A DNA stretch of 21,084 nucleotides from a virus: IMG/VR virus record IMGVR_UViG_3300042154_002276, positions 1 through 21,084 of that record; one strand, 5' to 3'. This document shows positions 1-7,318 of the stretch, one piece after another (within the stretch, counting starts at the first letter, position 1; every line of letters starts with the position of its first letter). Below the pieces are notes generated by a model, which did not search any database, was not told the origin of the DNA, and worked only from the letters and a program-made list of their open reading frames with translations. Made by a program: the position numbers and the translations under genes.

Positions 1-2
1 TG

Positions 3-41
3 TACTGTAAAACTAAATTAGAATTAATAATTAAAAATTAG
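3..41 (+). CDS. possible C-terminal end of a gene cut by the window edge
   Basis: The frame beginning at base 3 is open from the edge and stops at a TAG at 39-41, giving a lysine-rich tail (YCKTKLELIIKN). It would end 4 bases before the next ATG, which fits the tight packing of the other genes. Twelve residues are too few to identify anything, and another frame closing at base 21 is also possible. Confidence 0.3.
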   Translation, partial: YCKTKLELIIKN

Positions 42-45
42 TAGT

Positions 46-234
46 ATGAAAGAAATAGAATTGTTGATTAAAAGAGAAAATGCTTTATCTAAGCAAAATC
101 TATTGTATCAATTAATAGGTAAATTTAGTAATGATTTACCAACACAAATTCAAGATGCTATAATGTTAATGGCAGAAAATGAAGGTAAAGAATATAATAA
201 TTTAGCAACTAAAGTAACTGAAAAATTAAAATGA
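46..234 (+). CDS. small unknown early protein, 62 aa
   Basis: A short charged protein that looks mostly helical, rich in Lys, Glu and Leu, with no signal peptide, membrane segment or cysteine motif. I do not recognise a family. Its stop overlaps the start of the HTH gene by four bases (ATGA), so the two are probably translationally coupled. Position ahead of a regulator and a helicase-methyltransferase suggests an early accessory or regulatory role, which is inference from context only. Confidence 0.6.
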   Translation: MKEIELLIKRENALSKQNLLYQLIGKFSNDLPTQIQDAIMLMAENEGKEYNNLATKVTEKLK

Positions 235-431
235 GTAAAGTAGATAACCTAATACAAAGTGCAATATCACAATTGCACTTTAAACGTAAGCAAAAAGGCT
301 TAAATCAGAAGGAATTAGCCGATTTAGTTGGGTGTAGTGATAAAAGTATTTCAAACTTTGAAAGCTTAAAAACTACACCAAGTTTGGAATTGTTAAAAAA
401 ATTGTGCAAAGTTTTAGAAATTGATTTGTAA
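231..431 (+). CDS. XRE/Cro-family helix-turn-helix DNA-binding protein, 66 aa
   Basis: Almost the whole protein is one HTH_3 domain: a first helix around residues 8-22, then the characteristic NQKELADLVG helix, the turn, a recognition helix around SDKSISNFES, and a final helix TPSLELLKKLCKVLEI. This is the Cro/CI/C-protein size class, so it probably dimerises on an operator and controls transcription. It starts in an ATGA overlap with the gene before it and ends one base before the helicase-methyltransferase ATG. That makes it either a phage early repressor or a controller (C protein) of the modification gene. The sequence alone does not separate these, and no obvious operator stands immediately upstream in the short 5' end that is visible. 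Confidence 0.85.
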   Translation: MSKVDNLIQSAISQLHFKRKQKGLNQKELADLVGCSDKSISNFESLKTTPSLELLKKLCKVLEIDL

Positions 432-432
432 T

Positions 433-2619
433 ATGGAATATTCAGAGTTTTTAGAATCAAAAAAGAAAACATTTATTGAAAGTGGTTTCGATATTAATGA
501 AAATGAGTTAAATACTAATTTGTTTGACTTTCAAAAGTTTGCAGTAAAAACAGCTTTATTTAAAGGCAAGTTTGCATTGTTTTTTGATTGTGGATTAGGT
601 AAAACATTGATGCAACTTTCATGGAGTGAAGCGGTTTATAATCACACAAATAAAAAAGTGTTAATATTAGCACCATTAGCAGTAGTTGAACAAACTAAAT
701 TAGAATCTGTTAAGTTTGGTATTTCATTAGATTGCTTTGATATTACTAATTACGACCAGTTAAAAAATATTGAAAATATCAATCAATATTCAGGAGTTGT
801 ATTAGATGAAAGTTCAATTTTAAAAGGGCGTGACGGTAAGTTATCAAATTTAATTATTGAAACTTTTAAATATACGCCTTACAAATTAGCATGTACGGCT
901 ACACCTTCACCAAACGACCACATGGAATTAGGTCAGCATTCTGAGTTTTTAGGTGCTATGTCTTATCTTGAAATGTTAGCAATGTACTTTGTGCATGATG
1001 GCGGTGAAACAAGTAAATGGAGATTAAGAAAACACGCTAAAGATTCATTTTGGAAATATGTATGTACGTGGTCAATGGCTTGTGATAATCCTAAAACATT
1101 GGGATTTGATGTAAAAGGTTATGATTTACCTGAAATTGAATTTATAGAACATTTTATTGAAGTTGAAAATAATACCGATAATCTTTTTGGCGATGTGGCA
1201 ATTTCTGCAACTGATTTACATAAAGATTTAAACCGTTCTTTTGATGCACGTATTCAAAAAACTGTTGAATTAGTTAATTCAAATGATAAGCAATGGATTG
1301 TTTGGGGTCTTAAAAATAATGAAACTGATACTATTGTAAAATTGCTTAATAATGCAATAAATGTACAAGGTTCTGATAGTCCTGAATATAAAGCGAAACA
1401 TTTAAATGGATTTGCTAAAAAAGACTTTAATACTTTGGTTACCAAAACATCAATTGCTTCATTTGGTATGAATTACCAACAATGTAATCAAATGGTATTT
1501 ATGTCTTATGATTTCAAGTTTGAAGCTTTTTATCAAGCCGTAAGACGTTGTTATCGTTTCGGACAAAAAGAAAAAGTATTTATTCATATTTTGATTCCAA
1601 AAAGCCAATTAAATGTTAGACAATCTATTATTGAAAAACATCAAAGGCATATTGAAATGATTCAAGAAATGGCTAAATATTCAAGTGAAGCAAATTATAA
1701 AAGTTCAAAATCTAAATTTAAAGTTGTGAATAAAGAAATTAAAACTAACAATTATCATTTGATCAATGGTGATTGCGTTCAAGAAACTAAAAAACTAGCT
1801 GATAATATTGCAGATATAGTTGTTTTTAGTCCACCTTTTGCTGAATTATATGTTTATTCAGATAAAGAAGAAGATATGGGGAATGTTAGCGATTACAAGC
1901 AATTTGAAGAGCATTTTAAATATCTTATTCCTGAGTTGAAACGTGTATTAAAAAGCGGTCGTATTTGTGCTATTCATTGCATGGATTTACCAATTCAAAA
2001 AGGGAAAGAAGGATATATTGGTTTACGTGACTTTTCAGGTATGTTAATTGATTGGTTTCAAGAAAACGGTTTTATTTACCACTCACGTACAACAATATGG
2101 AAAAATCCTGTAACTGAAATGCAACGTACTAAAGCATTAGGATTACTTCATAAAACTATTAAAAAAGATAGCTCTATGACTAGGGTAGGTATTCCTGATT
2201 ATATTTTGTTTTTTAGAAATGAAGGTGATAACGAAATACCAATTACTCACCAAGATACAGACCCAAGTAAAAAAGACTATTTACCAGTTGATTTATGGCA
2301 AAAATACGCAAGTCCTGTATGGTATGATATTGATTACTCACGTACTTTGCAATATCGTTCAGGACGTGACGGAAATGATGAAAAACATATTTGTCCTTTG
2401 CAATTAGATACAATTGAAAGAATATTGCATTTATATTCAAATGAGGGTGAAACCGTTTTAAGTCCGTTCGGTGGTATTGGTAGTGAGGGTTTTTGTGCTT
2501 TAAAAATGAATAGAAAATCAATATCTATTGAATTAAAAGAAAGCTACTTCACTTTAAATGCTAAGAATCATAAATCTTGTATTGAAGAAAAAAACAGCGT
2601 ATTACAAATTCAATTCTAA
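433..2619 (+). CDS. SNF2-like helicase fused to a beta-class DNA methyltransferase, 728 aa
   Basis: The N-terminal half is a superfamily 2 ATPase: Walker A DCGLGKT (residues 52-58), motif II LDESS (124-128), motif III TATPSP (155-160) and a C-terminal RecA lobe ending in motif VI QAVRRCYRFGQ (368-378). The C-terminal third is an AdoMet-dependent DNA methyltransferase in circularly permuted beta order: catalytic motif IV SPPF (466-469) comes first and the AdoMet-binding motif SPFGGIGSEG (677-686) near the end. SPP-aromatic is most often seen in N4-cytosine enzymes, but N6-adenine cannot be excluded. There is no nuclease domain. I chose ATG 433, one base after the HTH stop. The longer frame would need a TTG at 421 inside that gene. 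Likely roles are self-modification or restriction avoidance coupled to translocation, loosely like phage P1 DarB. This is inference. Confidence 0.88.
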   Translation: MEYSEFLESKKKTFIESGFDINENELNTNLFDFQKFAVKTALFKGKFALFFDCGLGKTLMQLSWSEAVYNHTNKKVLILAPLAVVEQTKLESVKFGISLDCFDITNYDQLKNIENINQYSGVVLDESSILKGRDGKLSNLIIETFKYTPYKLACTATPSPNDHMELGQHSEFLGAMSYLEMLAMYFVHDGGETSKWRLRKHAKDSFWKYVCTWSMACDNPKTLGFDVKGYDLPEIEFIEHFIEVENNTDNLFGDVAISATDLHKDLNRSFDARIQKTVELVNSNDKQWIVWGLKNNETDTIVKLLNNAINVQGSDSPEYKAKHLNGFAKKDFNTLVTKTSIASFGMNYQQCNQMVFMSYDFKFEAFYQAVRRCYRFGQKEKVFIHILIPKSQLNVRQSIIEKHQRHIEMIQEMAKYSSEANYKSSKSKFKVVNKEIKTNNYHLINGDCVQETKKLADNIADIVVFSPPFAELYVYSDKEEDMGNVSDYKQFEEHFKYLIPELKRVLKSGRICAIHCMDLPIQKGKEGYIGLRDFSGMLIDWFQENGFIYHSRTTIWKNPVTEMQRTKALGLLHKTIKKDSSMTRVGIPDYILFFRNEGDNEIPITHQDTDPSKKDYLPVDLWQKYASPVWYDIDYSRTLQYRSGRDGNDEKHICPLQLDTIERILHLYSNEGETVLSPFGGIGSEGFCALKMNRKSISIELKESYFTLNAKNHKSCIEEKNSVLQIQF

Positions 2620-2678
2620 TGTCAACCCTAATCAACCCAACCACAATAAGCCAAAATGATAGTATTTTGGATTATTAA
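2619..2678 (+). CDS. possible 19-codon peptide or gene remnant
   Basis: An ATG overlaps the methyltransferase stop in the TAATG arrangement used elsewhere in this genome and opens 19 codons (MSTLINPTTISQNDSILDY) before TAA. The stretch is richer in C than its surroundings, and it runs through the hairpin at 2651-2670. It may be the remnant of a lost gene, a leader peptide, or chance. Confidence 0.2.
   Translation: MSTLINPTTISQNDSILDY
2651..2670 (+). terminator. perfect 7-bp inverted repeat after the helicase-methyltransferase gene
   Basis: CCAAAAT and ATTTTGG pair perfectly around a six-base loop (GATAGT). It lies 31 bases after the stop codon, a normal place for a terminator, but no run of T follows it. 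It could equally be a protein-binding palindrome belonging to the repeat cluster that begins at 2684. I lean weakly to a terminator or an operator. Confidence 0.35.
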
Positions 2679-2683
2679 TAAAA

Positions 2684-2895
2684 GTAAAATAGTAAAAAGT
2701 AAAATGATTTTACTAATAGGTATTAAAAAATAAATACTAAAAAAATAAAAAAAATAATTTTTAGTAAAATGGTAAAATTTTTACTGTTTTTACAGAATAT
2801 CAATAAGTTACGTGTTATTTTGTTTTACTTTATTGTTTTACTATTTTACTAATTATTTTACTAAATACTTTTATAGTAATAATTTGAATGTAAAA
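2684..2895. repeat. cluster of 13 GTAAAA/TTTTAC repeats, candidate origin or operator array
   Basis: GTAAAA occurs at 2684, 2692, 2699, 2764, 2772 and 2890. Its complement TTTTAC occurs at 2708, 2779, 2788, 2823, 2836, 2844 and 2856. Neighbours are often 7-9 bases apart. Copies on the left face mostly one way and copies on the right mostly the other. Two pairs form exact dyads: AGTAAAAT-G-ATTTTACT (2698-2714) and GTAAAA-T-TTTTAC (2772-2784). A nearly pure A/T stretch (2715-2762) lies between the groups. Iteron-like repeats with an easily melted A/T block just upstream of a primase gene fit a phage replication origin. An operator array for the HTH protein is the main alternative. Confidence 0.55.
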
Positions 2896-2913
2896 TAAAT
2901 ATTACTATATTTG
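2884..2913 (+). promoter_or_regulatory. Bacteroidota-type promoter upstream of the primase leader
   Basis: A TTG (2884-2886) is followed after 19 bases by TATATTTG (2906-2913), matching the known Bacteroidota pattern of a -33 TTG and a -7 TAnnTTTG. Transcription would begin near 2920, just before a folded leader. The box overlaps the edge of the GTAAAA repeat array, so repeat-bound protein could affect the promoter. Confidence 0.65.
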
Positions 2914-2919
2914 TGTAAC

Positions 2920-3026
2920 AAAAAAGATAAACCGCCATTTATCTATAAGAAATTAAGGTTTAAAAATCTTAAACCTACAAAACCGAATTACTGAAGACTG
3001 GCGGGTCTGACGTATTCGGTTTTTTG
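2920..3026 (+). ncRNA. structured leader or small RNA with a possible pseudoknot and terminator
   Basis: From the predicted start site three elements follow. A 7-bp hairpin pairs AGGTTTA (2956-2962) with TAAACCT (2970-2976). A long stem pairs AAAACCGAA-TAC (2979-2991, one bulged T) with GTATTCGGTTTT (3012-3023). Inside this long stem, AGAC/GTCT (2995-2998 with 3005-3008) closes a loop TGGCGG (2999-3004). That loop is the exact complement of CCGCCA at 2932-2937, giving a possible six-pair pseudoknot with five G-C pairs in very A/T-rich surroundings. I recognise no named family. It could be an attenuating leader for the primase operon or a separate small RNA. Confidence 0.5.
2979..3025 (+). terminator. 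intrinsic-terminator-like hairpin upstream of the primase
   Basis: A 12-pair stem with one bulge (2979-2991 with 3012-3023) ends in a run of six T (3020-3025). The apex carries the inner AGAC/GTCT hairpin whose loop can pair with 2932-2937. It stands 23 bases before the primase ATG and downstream of its promoter, so read-through would have to be allowed or regulated for this promoter to express the primase. Confidence 0.5.
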
Positions 3027-3048
3027 TTTTATTATGAATTTATAAAAT

Positions 3049-5337
3049 ATGATTACTTTAAGTTACTGCAATAAATTACTTGATATTGGTTTCTCTTTAA
3101 TAACTGTTGGAGAAAATAAAAGACCAAATACAAGCTGGAAACAATACCAAACTAGTAAAATATCAAAAGAACAGTTTGAGAAAAACTATAATATAAAAAA
3201 TAGTTCTTATACTGATAGTGAAGGTAATACAAAAGAAATACAAGCAACTACCAAGATAGGTATTGCAACAGGTTTTTTTGATGTTGAGGTTATTGATATT
3301 GACTTAAAAGTGTTACCAAGTCTTAAATTACAACAAGATTTTTGGAATGAATACACTACATTTTTAAGAGAATCAATACTAGATTTTGATAAAAAAGTAG
3401 TTATTTATAAAACACTTTCAGGAGGTTATCATATACTTTACAGATGCAAAAAAATAGGTGGAAATGTAAAGATAGCTAAATTAAAAGACTACAAAGAAGC
3501 TATTATTGAAACTCGTGGAGTAGGTGGTTATGTAGTTGTTTATGAAGACCAAGTAAGTGAATTAGCATATCATAATATCAAAGAGATTTCTGAATTAGAT
3601 AGAGATGCTATAATTAATTGCTCTAAATACTTTAATTATATTGAGCCTACGAATATACCTAATGAGCAAAAGAAAGCTATTAAAGAGTATAAAATAGAGC
3701 AAAATAAAGTAACTCCTTGGGATGATTATAATGCTAAAACTGATATTTGGGATATAATCGGGAGTGACTTTGAAATAATAAAGCATTTATCTAATCAAAC
3801 AGTTATAAGGCGTTACGGTGCTACTTCTGATAAATCAGGTTCAATATTTTCAAATGGTTGTATGTATCTATTTAGCACAGGCACAATATACCCAAACGAA
3901 AAGCTTTTAAGTCCTTTTGCTTGTTACACTTATAAATATCATAATGGGGATTTTTCAGCTTCAGCAAGTGATATTTATAGTAAAGGTTTTGGTAGTAGAA
4001 ATATTATAAAACCTATTGAGTTAGAAGAAAAAATAGAAAAGCCTATTTTAGAAAAAATAGATTTCCCTATTGAAATTTACCCTACAGAAATACAAAACTA
4101 CATTTTAGAGTGTAATAAAACTTTAGATTCTAGTGTAGATTTTATGGGTGCTAGTTTTTTATGGCTATTATCAGTTATTGTTGGTAATGCAATAAAAATT
4201 GAAGTAAAAAAAGGGTGGTTAGAAAATGCAACAGTTTGGGTTTCTTGTGTTGGTAAAGCTGGACTAGGTAAAACACCAAGTATTAATAATATTATTTTCC
4301 CATTAAAGAAAATAAATAATAAAGAAATAAAAAACTACATTAAAGAGCGTGAAAAATATGAACATTATGAGAAACTAGATAAAAAAGAAAAAGAAACATC
4401 AGAGATTATTAAAGAGCCTAAAAAAACACAATTTATTGTTAATGATGTTACTTTGGAGGCATTGGTTGAATTACATGAAGAAAATAAAAATTCAATCGGA
4501 GTATTTAAGGATGAGTTAGCTGGCTTCTTTAAGGATATGAATAAATATAGACAAGGTTCTGATTTAGAATTTTGGCTAAGTTCATGGAGTAATCAAGGCG
4601 TATCTGTAAACAGAAAAACTGCAAAAAGTTCATTTGTTGAAAGTCCTATAATTCCAATTTTAGGAGGTATTCAACCTAGTATTTTAACACAATTCTTTAC
4701 AGAAGAAAATAAAGATAACGGTTTTATTGATAGGATATTACTTGTATTTCCTGAATTAGAAATTGAGTTATACAATGATAGAGAAATGCAAGAAAATATT
4801 ATTACTTGGTATAATGATTTTATAGTAGATTTTTATCAAACTGTTAAAACTGCATTAATAGTTTACAATGAAGATAATGAAATTGTAAGTCATATAGCAA
4901 GGTTTGATAATGATGCTAAAAATGAATGGAGTAGAATTTATAATACTATAACTGGTTATCAAAATTCAGATAACGAAACTGAGTATTTTAAAAGTATGTA
5001 TCCTAAATTAAAATCTTACATACCTAGATTTGCTTTATTATTAAATACTTTAGATAGTATTATTCATGGTACTGAATACGATGTAATTAGTAAAGAATCT
5101 ATTTTAAAAGCTGAATTGTTAGCTAATTACTTTATTAATCAAGCTAAAAAAATCAAGTTTGATAATATTGAAAAAAGCGAAGCAAAAAAAGTAGTTAAAG
5201 CTAACGAAAGTAAGACTAAAAAAGAACAAGCTATTGAAATATTTAAAGCTAATCCAAGTTTTAAAAAATCTGAAATAGCAGAAATATTAGGAGTAAGTAA
5301 ACAATTAATTAACCATTATTTGAAAGAATGCAATTAA
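3049..5337 (+). CDS. bifunctional primase-polymerase with DUF3987 helicase-like domain, 762 aa
   Basis: Residues 1-170 form a prim-pol (archaeo-eukaryotic primase) domain: the KRPNTSWKQYQ entry motif, catalytic VIDID with acids at 83 and 85, the SGGYH motif with His128, and ETRGVGGYVVV at 154-164. The middle and C-terminal part matches DUF3987 replicative ATPases: Walker A GKAGLGKT (402-409), an acidic Walker B-like pair in VFKDELAGFF (488-489), and the following FWLSSWSNQG segment. Residues from about 730 form a small helix-turn-helix (KKSEIAEILGVSKQLINHYL) that may recognise the origin. Together these would prime and unwind phage DNA. The helicase gene that follows overlaps its end by ten bases. 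The repeat cluster upstream is the natural candidate target. Confidence 0.87.
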   Translation: MITLSYCNKLLDIGFSLITVGENKRPNTSWKQYQTSKISKEQFEKNYNIKNSSYTDSEGNTKEIQATTKIGIATGFFDVEVIDIDLKVLPSLKLQQDFWNEYTTFLRESILDFDKKVVIYKTLSGGYHILYRCKKIGGNVKIAKLKDYKEAIIETRGVGGYVVVYEDQVSELAYHNIKEISELDRDAIINCSKYFNYIEPTNIPNEQKKAIKEYKIEQNKVTPWDDYNAKTDIWDIIGSDFEIIKHLSNQTVIRRYGATSDKSGSIFSNGCMYLFSTGTIYPNEKLLSPFACYTYKYHNGDFSASASDIYSKGFGSRNIIKPIELEEKIEKPILEKIDFPIEIYPTEIQNYILECNKTLDSSVDFMGASFLWLLSVIVGNAIKIEVKKGWLENATVWVSCVGKAGLGKTPSINNIIFPLKKINNKEIKNYIKEREKYEHYEKLDKKEKETSEIIKEPKKTQFIVNDVTLEALVELHEENKNSIGVFKDELAGFFKDMNKYRQGSDLEFWLSSWSNQGVSVNRKTAKSSFVESPIIPILGGIQPSILTQFFTEENKDNGFIDRILLVFPELEIELYNDREMQENIITWYNDFIVDFYQTVKTALIVYNEDNEIVSHIARFDNDAKNEWSRIYNTITGYQNSDNETEYFKSMYPKLKSYIPRFALLLNTLDSIIHGTEYDVISKESILKAELLANYFINQAKKIKFDNIEKSEAKKVVKANESKTKKEQAIEIFKANPSFKKSEIAEILGVSKQLINHYLKECN

Positions 5338-6692
5338 GACCATACCAAATAGAAAACGCTAATAAATTAACTGAAATTATTAGTAAATATAAATTAGCAT
5401 ACTTTCAAGCTGAAGTAAGAACAGGAAAGACTTTAACATCTTTAGAGGTTGCTAAATTATTAAGCAAAAATAATGTTTTATTTATTACAAAGTTAAAAGC
5501 TATTTCAAGCATTCAAAGTGATTTTGAAGCAATGAAATTCACTTATAAGTTAACTTGTATTAATAAAGAATCATTACATAAAATTGAAGAAAATAATTTT
5601 GATTTTATAATAATTGATGAATCACACCAATACGCTAGTTTTCCAAAGCCAAGTAAATACACTTTAGATATTAAAAAAAGATTTAGTAAAATACCTATGC
5701 TTTTACTTTCAGGTACACCAACGCCTGAAAGTGAAATGCAAATTTATCATCAATTGTATTTATCAAATTACAATCCATTTAATCAATTTAGAAATTTTTA
5801 TCAATTCTTTAATGGTAATAATTGTGTTAAAGTTGATTTTGTAATTAATGGATTTAATAAAGCTGATTATAGTAATTCAGTTGAAAATATTTATAAATTT
5901 ATCGCAATAAAAAAGCGTGAAGTAAGTAAATTAAATACTGATTATGATATAATTATAAATCAATTTAATAAATATCAAAATGAATTAATTGAAAGACAAA
6001 AAAAGTCTATTGAATTAATTAAAAATTCATATAAGCATTTAGTGCTATCATTTTCACAAAATGAAGCTGGTTTTGAATCAAAAGTAGAAGAGCATATTTT
6101 GTATGTAAAAATGAAAGATACTACTTATAATTTAGCTAATAAATTATTAAAAGATAGAGTTATTGAGAAAGGTGATAATGTTATTTTAGCAGATACAAGC
6201 GTTAAATTACAACAAAAATTGCATCAAATATACTCAGGTACTATTAAGTTTGAAAATGAAGAAAGATTAGTATTTGATAAAACTAAAGCTGAATTTATTA
6301 AAGAAAAATTTAAAGGATATAAATTAGCTATAATTTATAAATTTAAAGCTGAATTAATGATGTTAAAAGAAGTTTTTGGAAGTGAAATAACCGAAGATTT
6401 ACACGAATTTAACTCAACATCAAAACATATTGTAGGGCAAATACAAAGTATTAGAGAAGGCGTAAATCTTAGTAAAGCCAATTATTTGATATTATTAAAT
6501 TTAGATTTCTCAGCTACTTCATATTGGCAAATTAGAGATAGAATGACTACTAAAGAAAGGTTAAAAAATGATGTTTATTTTATATTTTCTCATGGTGGAA
6601 TTGAAGAAAAAATATTTGAATCTGTAGGTAAGAAAAAAGATTATACTATTAATAAATTCAATAAACATTATGGCATCAAAGCATCAAACTAA
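5328..6692 (+). CDS. SNF2/DEAD-like superfamily 2 helicase, 454 aa
   Basis: A compact two-lobed helicase: Q-motif-like RPYQIENA near the N terminus, Walker A AEVRTGKT (28-35), DESH (97-100), motif III LSGTPTP (127-133), and in the second lobe REGVNLSKANYLILLNLDFS followed by motif VI WQIRDRM (400-406). It belongs with the small phage SNF2-like helicases that commonly sit next to a VRR-NUC nuclease. Here too the nuclease gene overlaps its 3' end. Expected role is branch migration, recombination or replication-fork processing inside the host cell. The start overlaps the primase gene by 10 bases. It is related in fold, but not obviously in sequence, to the helicase half of the methyltransferase fusion. 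Confidence 0.85.
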   Translation: MQLRPYQIENANKLTEIISKYKLAYFQAEVRTGKTLTSLEVAKLLSKNNVLFITKLKAISSIQSDFEAMKFTYKLTCINKESLHKIEENNFDFIIIDESHQYASFPKPSKYTLDIKKRFSKIPMLLLSGTPTPESEMQIYHQLYLSNYNPFNQFRNFYQFFNGNNCVKVDFVINGFNKADYSNSVENIYKFIAIKKREVSKLNTDYDIIINQFNKYQNELIERQKKSIELIKNSYKHLVLSFSQNEAGFESKVEEHILYVKMKDTTYNLANKLLKDRVIEKGDNVILADTSVKLQQKLHQIYSGTIKFENEERLVFDKTKAEFIKEKFKGYKLAIIYKFKAELMMLKEVFGSEITEDLHEFNSTSKHIVGQIQSIREGVNLSKANYLILLNLDFSATSYWQIRDRMTTKERLKNDVYFIFSHGGIEEKIFESVGKKKDYTINKFNKHYGIKASN

Positions 6693-6915
6693 ACTCATTA
6701 AAGAGTACGAAAAACAAGGTTATTATGTAATTAAATTAGGAATTACAAATAAGCCAGGCATAATGGATTTATTGTGTTTAAAAGCTAATGAAATACCTTT
6801 ATTTGTTGAAAGTAAAGAAGCTCACGATACAGTTAAGCCATTACAACTATTTAGACAAAAAGAGTTAATTAAATTAGGTTTTAACGCAATAATAAAACAA
6901 GCAAATGAAAATTAG
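6670..6915 (+). CDS. VRR-NUC family nuclease, 81 aa
   Basis: A stand-alone VRR-NUC domain of the PD-(D/E)xK superfamily: the PGIMDLL segment supplies Asp33, FVESK supplies Glu47 and Lys49, and the downstream PLQLFRQ supplies Gln59. The usual motif is G-x-P-D, and here Met replaces the Pro before the Asp. Members are structure-specific nucleases and some resolve Holliday junctions. Length is near the lower end for the family. It overlaps the end of the helicase by 23 bases, and the two proteins probably act together on branched phage DNA. Confidence 0.82.
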   Translation: MASKHQTKLIKEYEKQGYYVIKLGITNKPGIMDLLCLKANEIPLFVESKEAHDTVKPLQLFRQKELIKLGFNAIIKQANEN

Positions 6916-7066
6916 AGTATTCACGATGTCACACGAAAAGTTAAATAAACAATCTTACGAAGATAAATTAAGAAATAAGGCATATGTAGATTGGTATAAT
7001 GCACATCCGCTTAAATCAGGACACTACGAAACTAAGGAGCAAATAAATTATTATAGAATTGTATGA
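6905..7066 (+). CDS. small unknown protein, 53 aa
   Basis: An ATG overlapping the end of the nuclease gene opens 53 codons. The product is hydrophilic and rich in Tyr, Lys and His (for example YVDWYNAHPLKSGHYETKE), with no membrane segment. Met8 (6926) is an alternative start. The stop is TGA inside an ATGA overlap with the next reading frame, which continues the operon spacing and supports real translation. I do not recognise a family. Confidence 0.55.
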   Translation: MKIRVFTMSHEKLNKQSYEDKLRNKAYVDWYNAHPLKSGHYETKEQINYYRIV

Positions 7067-7317
7067 ACCTAGAACAAGCAAAAATAATATGTAATGCACA
7101 CGTTGTACATATTTTGCAAAATGTAAAAAATAGCTATACACCTGAATAAATTGGCGAAGCTATACACTACATAGCTATCGTAGTTAAACCTATTTGCGAG
7201 TATAATTATAATATACTTATGAAGTACAACAAATGGAGGCGTGGTGAAATATTAAATTATCCAACTAATTCAATTCACAATATGAATATTCTAAAAGAAA
7301 GTATTACATTTGTGTAA
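7063..7317 (+). pseudogene. small gene interrupted by an in-frame TAA (28 + 56 codons)
   Basis: An ATG in an ATGA overlap opens MNLEQAKIICNAHVVHILQN and reaches a TAA at 7147-7149. The same frame then stays open for 55 more codons, starting IGEAIHYIAIVVKPICEYNY, to a TAA at 7315-7317. Both halves look like one continuous helical protein of about 84 residues. A nonsense mutation or a sequencing error is the simplest reading. Internal re-initiation at ATG 7219 would give a 32-aa protein. TAA ends many intact genes here, so stop-codon reassignment is unlikely. The last codons overlap the promoter box at 7305-7312. Family unknown. Confidence 0.5.
7305..7312 (+). promoter_or_regulatory. TAnnTTTG -7 box at the early/late boundary
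   Basis: TACATTTG is followed by GTGTAA, almost the same as the box and flank at 2906 (TATATTTG-GTGTAA overlap in 14 of 16 aligned bases). No TTG lies at the ideal -33 distance. TATG at 7281-7284 is the nearest match. An activator or a phage factor may be needed. The start site would fall near 7319, the first base of the AGGG stem described next. An AATTCACA/TGTGAATT inverted repeat (7272-7279 and 7348-7355) flanks the box. Confidence 0.5.
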
Positions 7318-7318
7318 T

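Noticed and set aside
421-432. TTG start four codons upstream for the helicase-methyltransferase
   Set aside because: It lies inside the HTH gene; ATG 433 is one base past that stop and gives the usual tight spacing.
2219-2407. Second + strand frame of 62 codons inside the methyltransferase
   Set aside because: It lies entirely within the methyltransferase domain in another frame and carries no recognisable motif.
2243-2521. Minus-strand open frame of 92 codons, and other minus-strand frames (for example 11853-12161, 14264-14554)
   Set aside because: Each lies wholly within a well-supported + strand gene, has no homology-like motifs, and is expected as a shadow frame.
2684-2895. CRISPR-like repeat array
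   Set aside because: The repeat unit is only six to eight bases with 1-15 base gaps and both orientations; there are no spacer-length intervals or cas genes.
2991-3012. CTGAAGA resembling the hammerhead ribozyme CUGANGA core
   Set aside because: The conserved GAAA after stem II is missing (GACG is found) and no stem I/III arrangement or cleavage site could be drawn.
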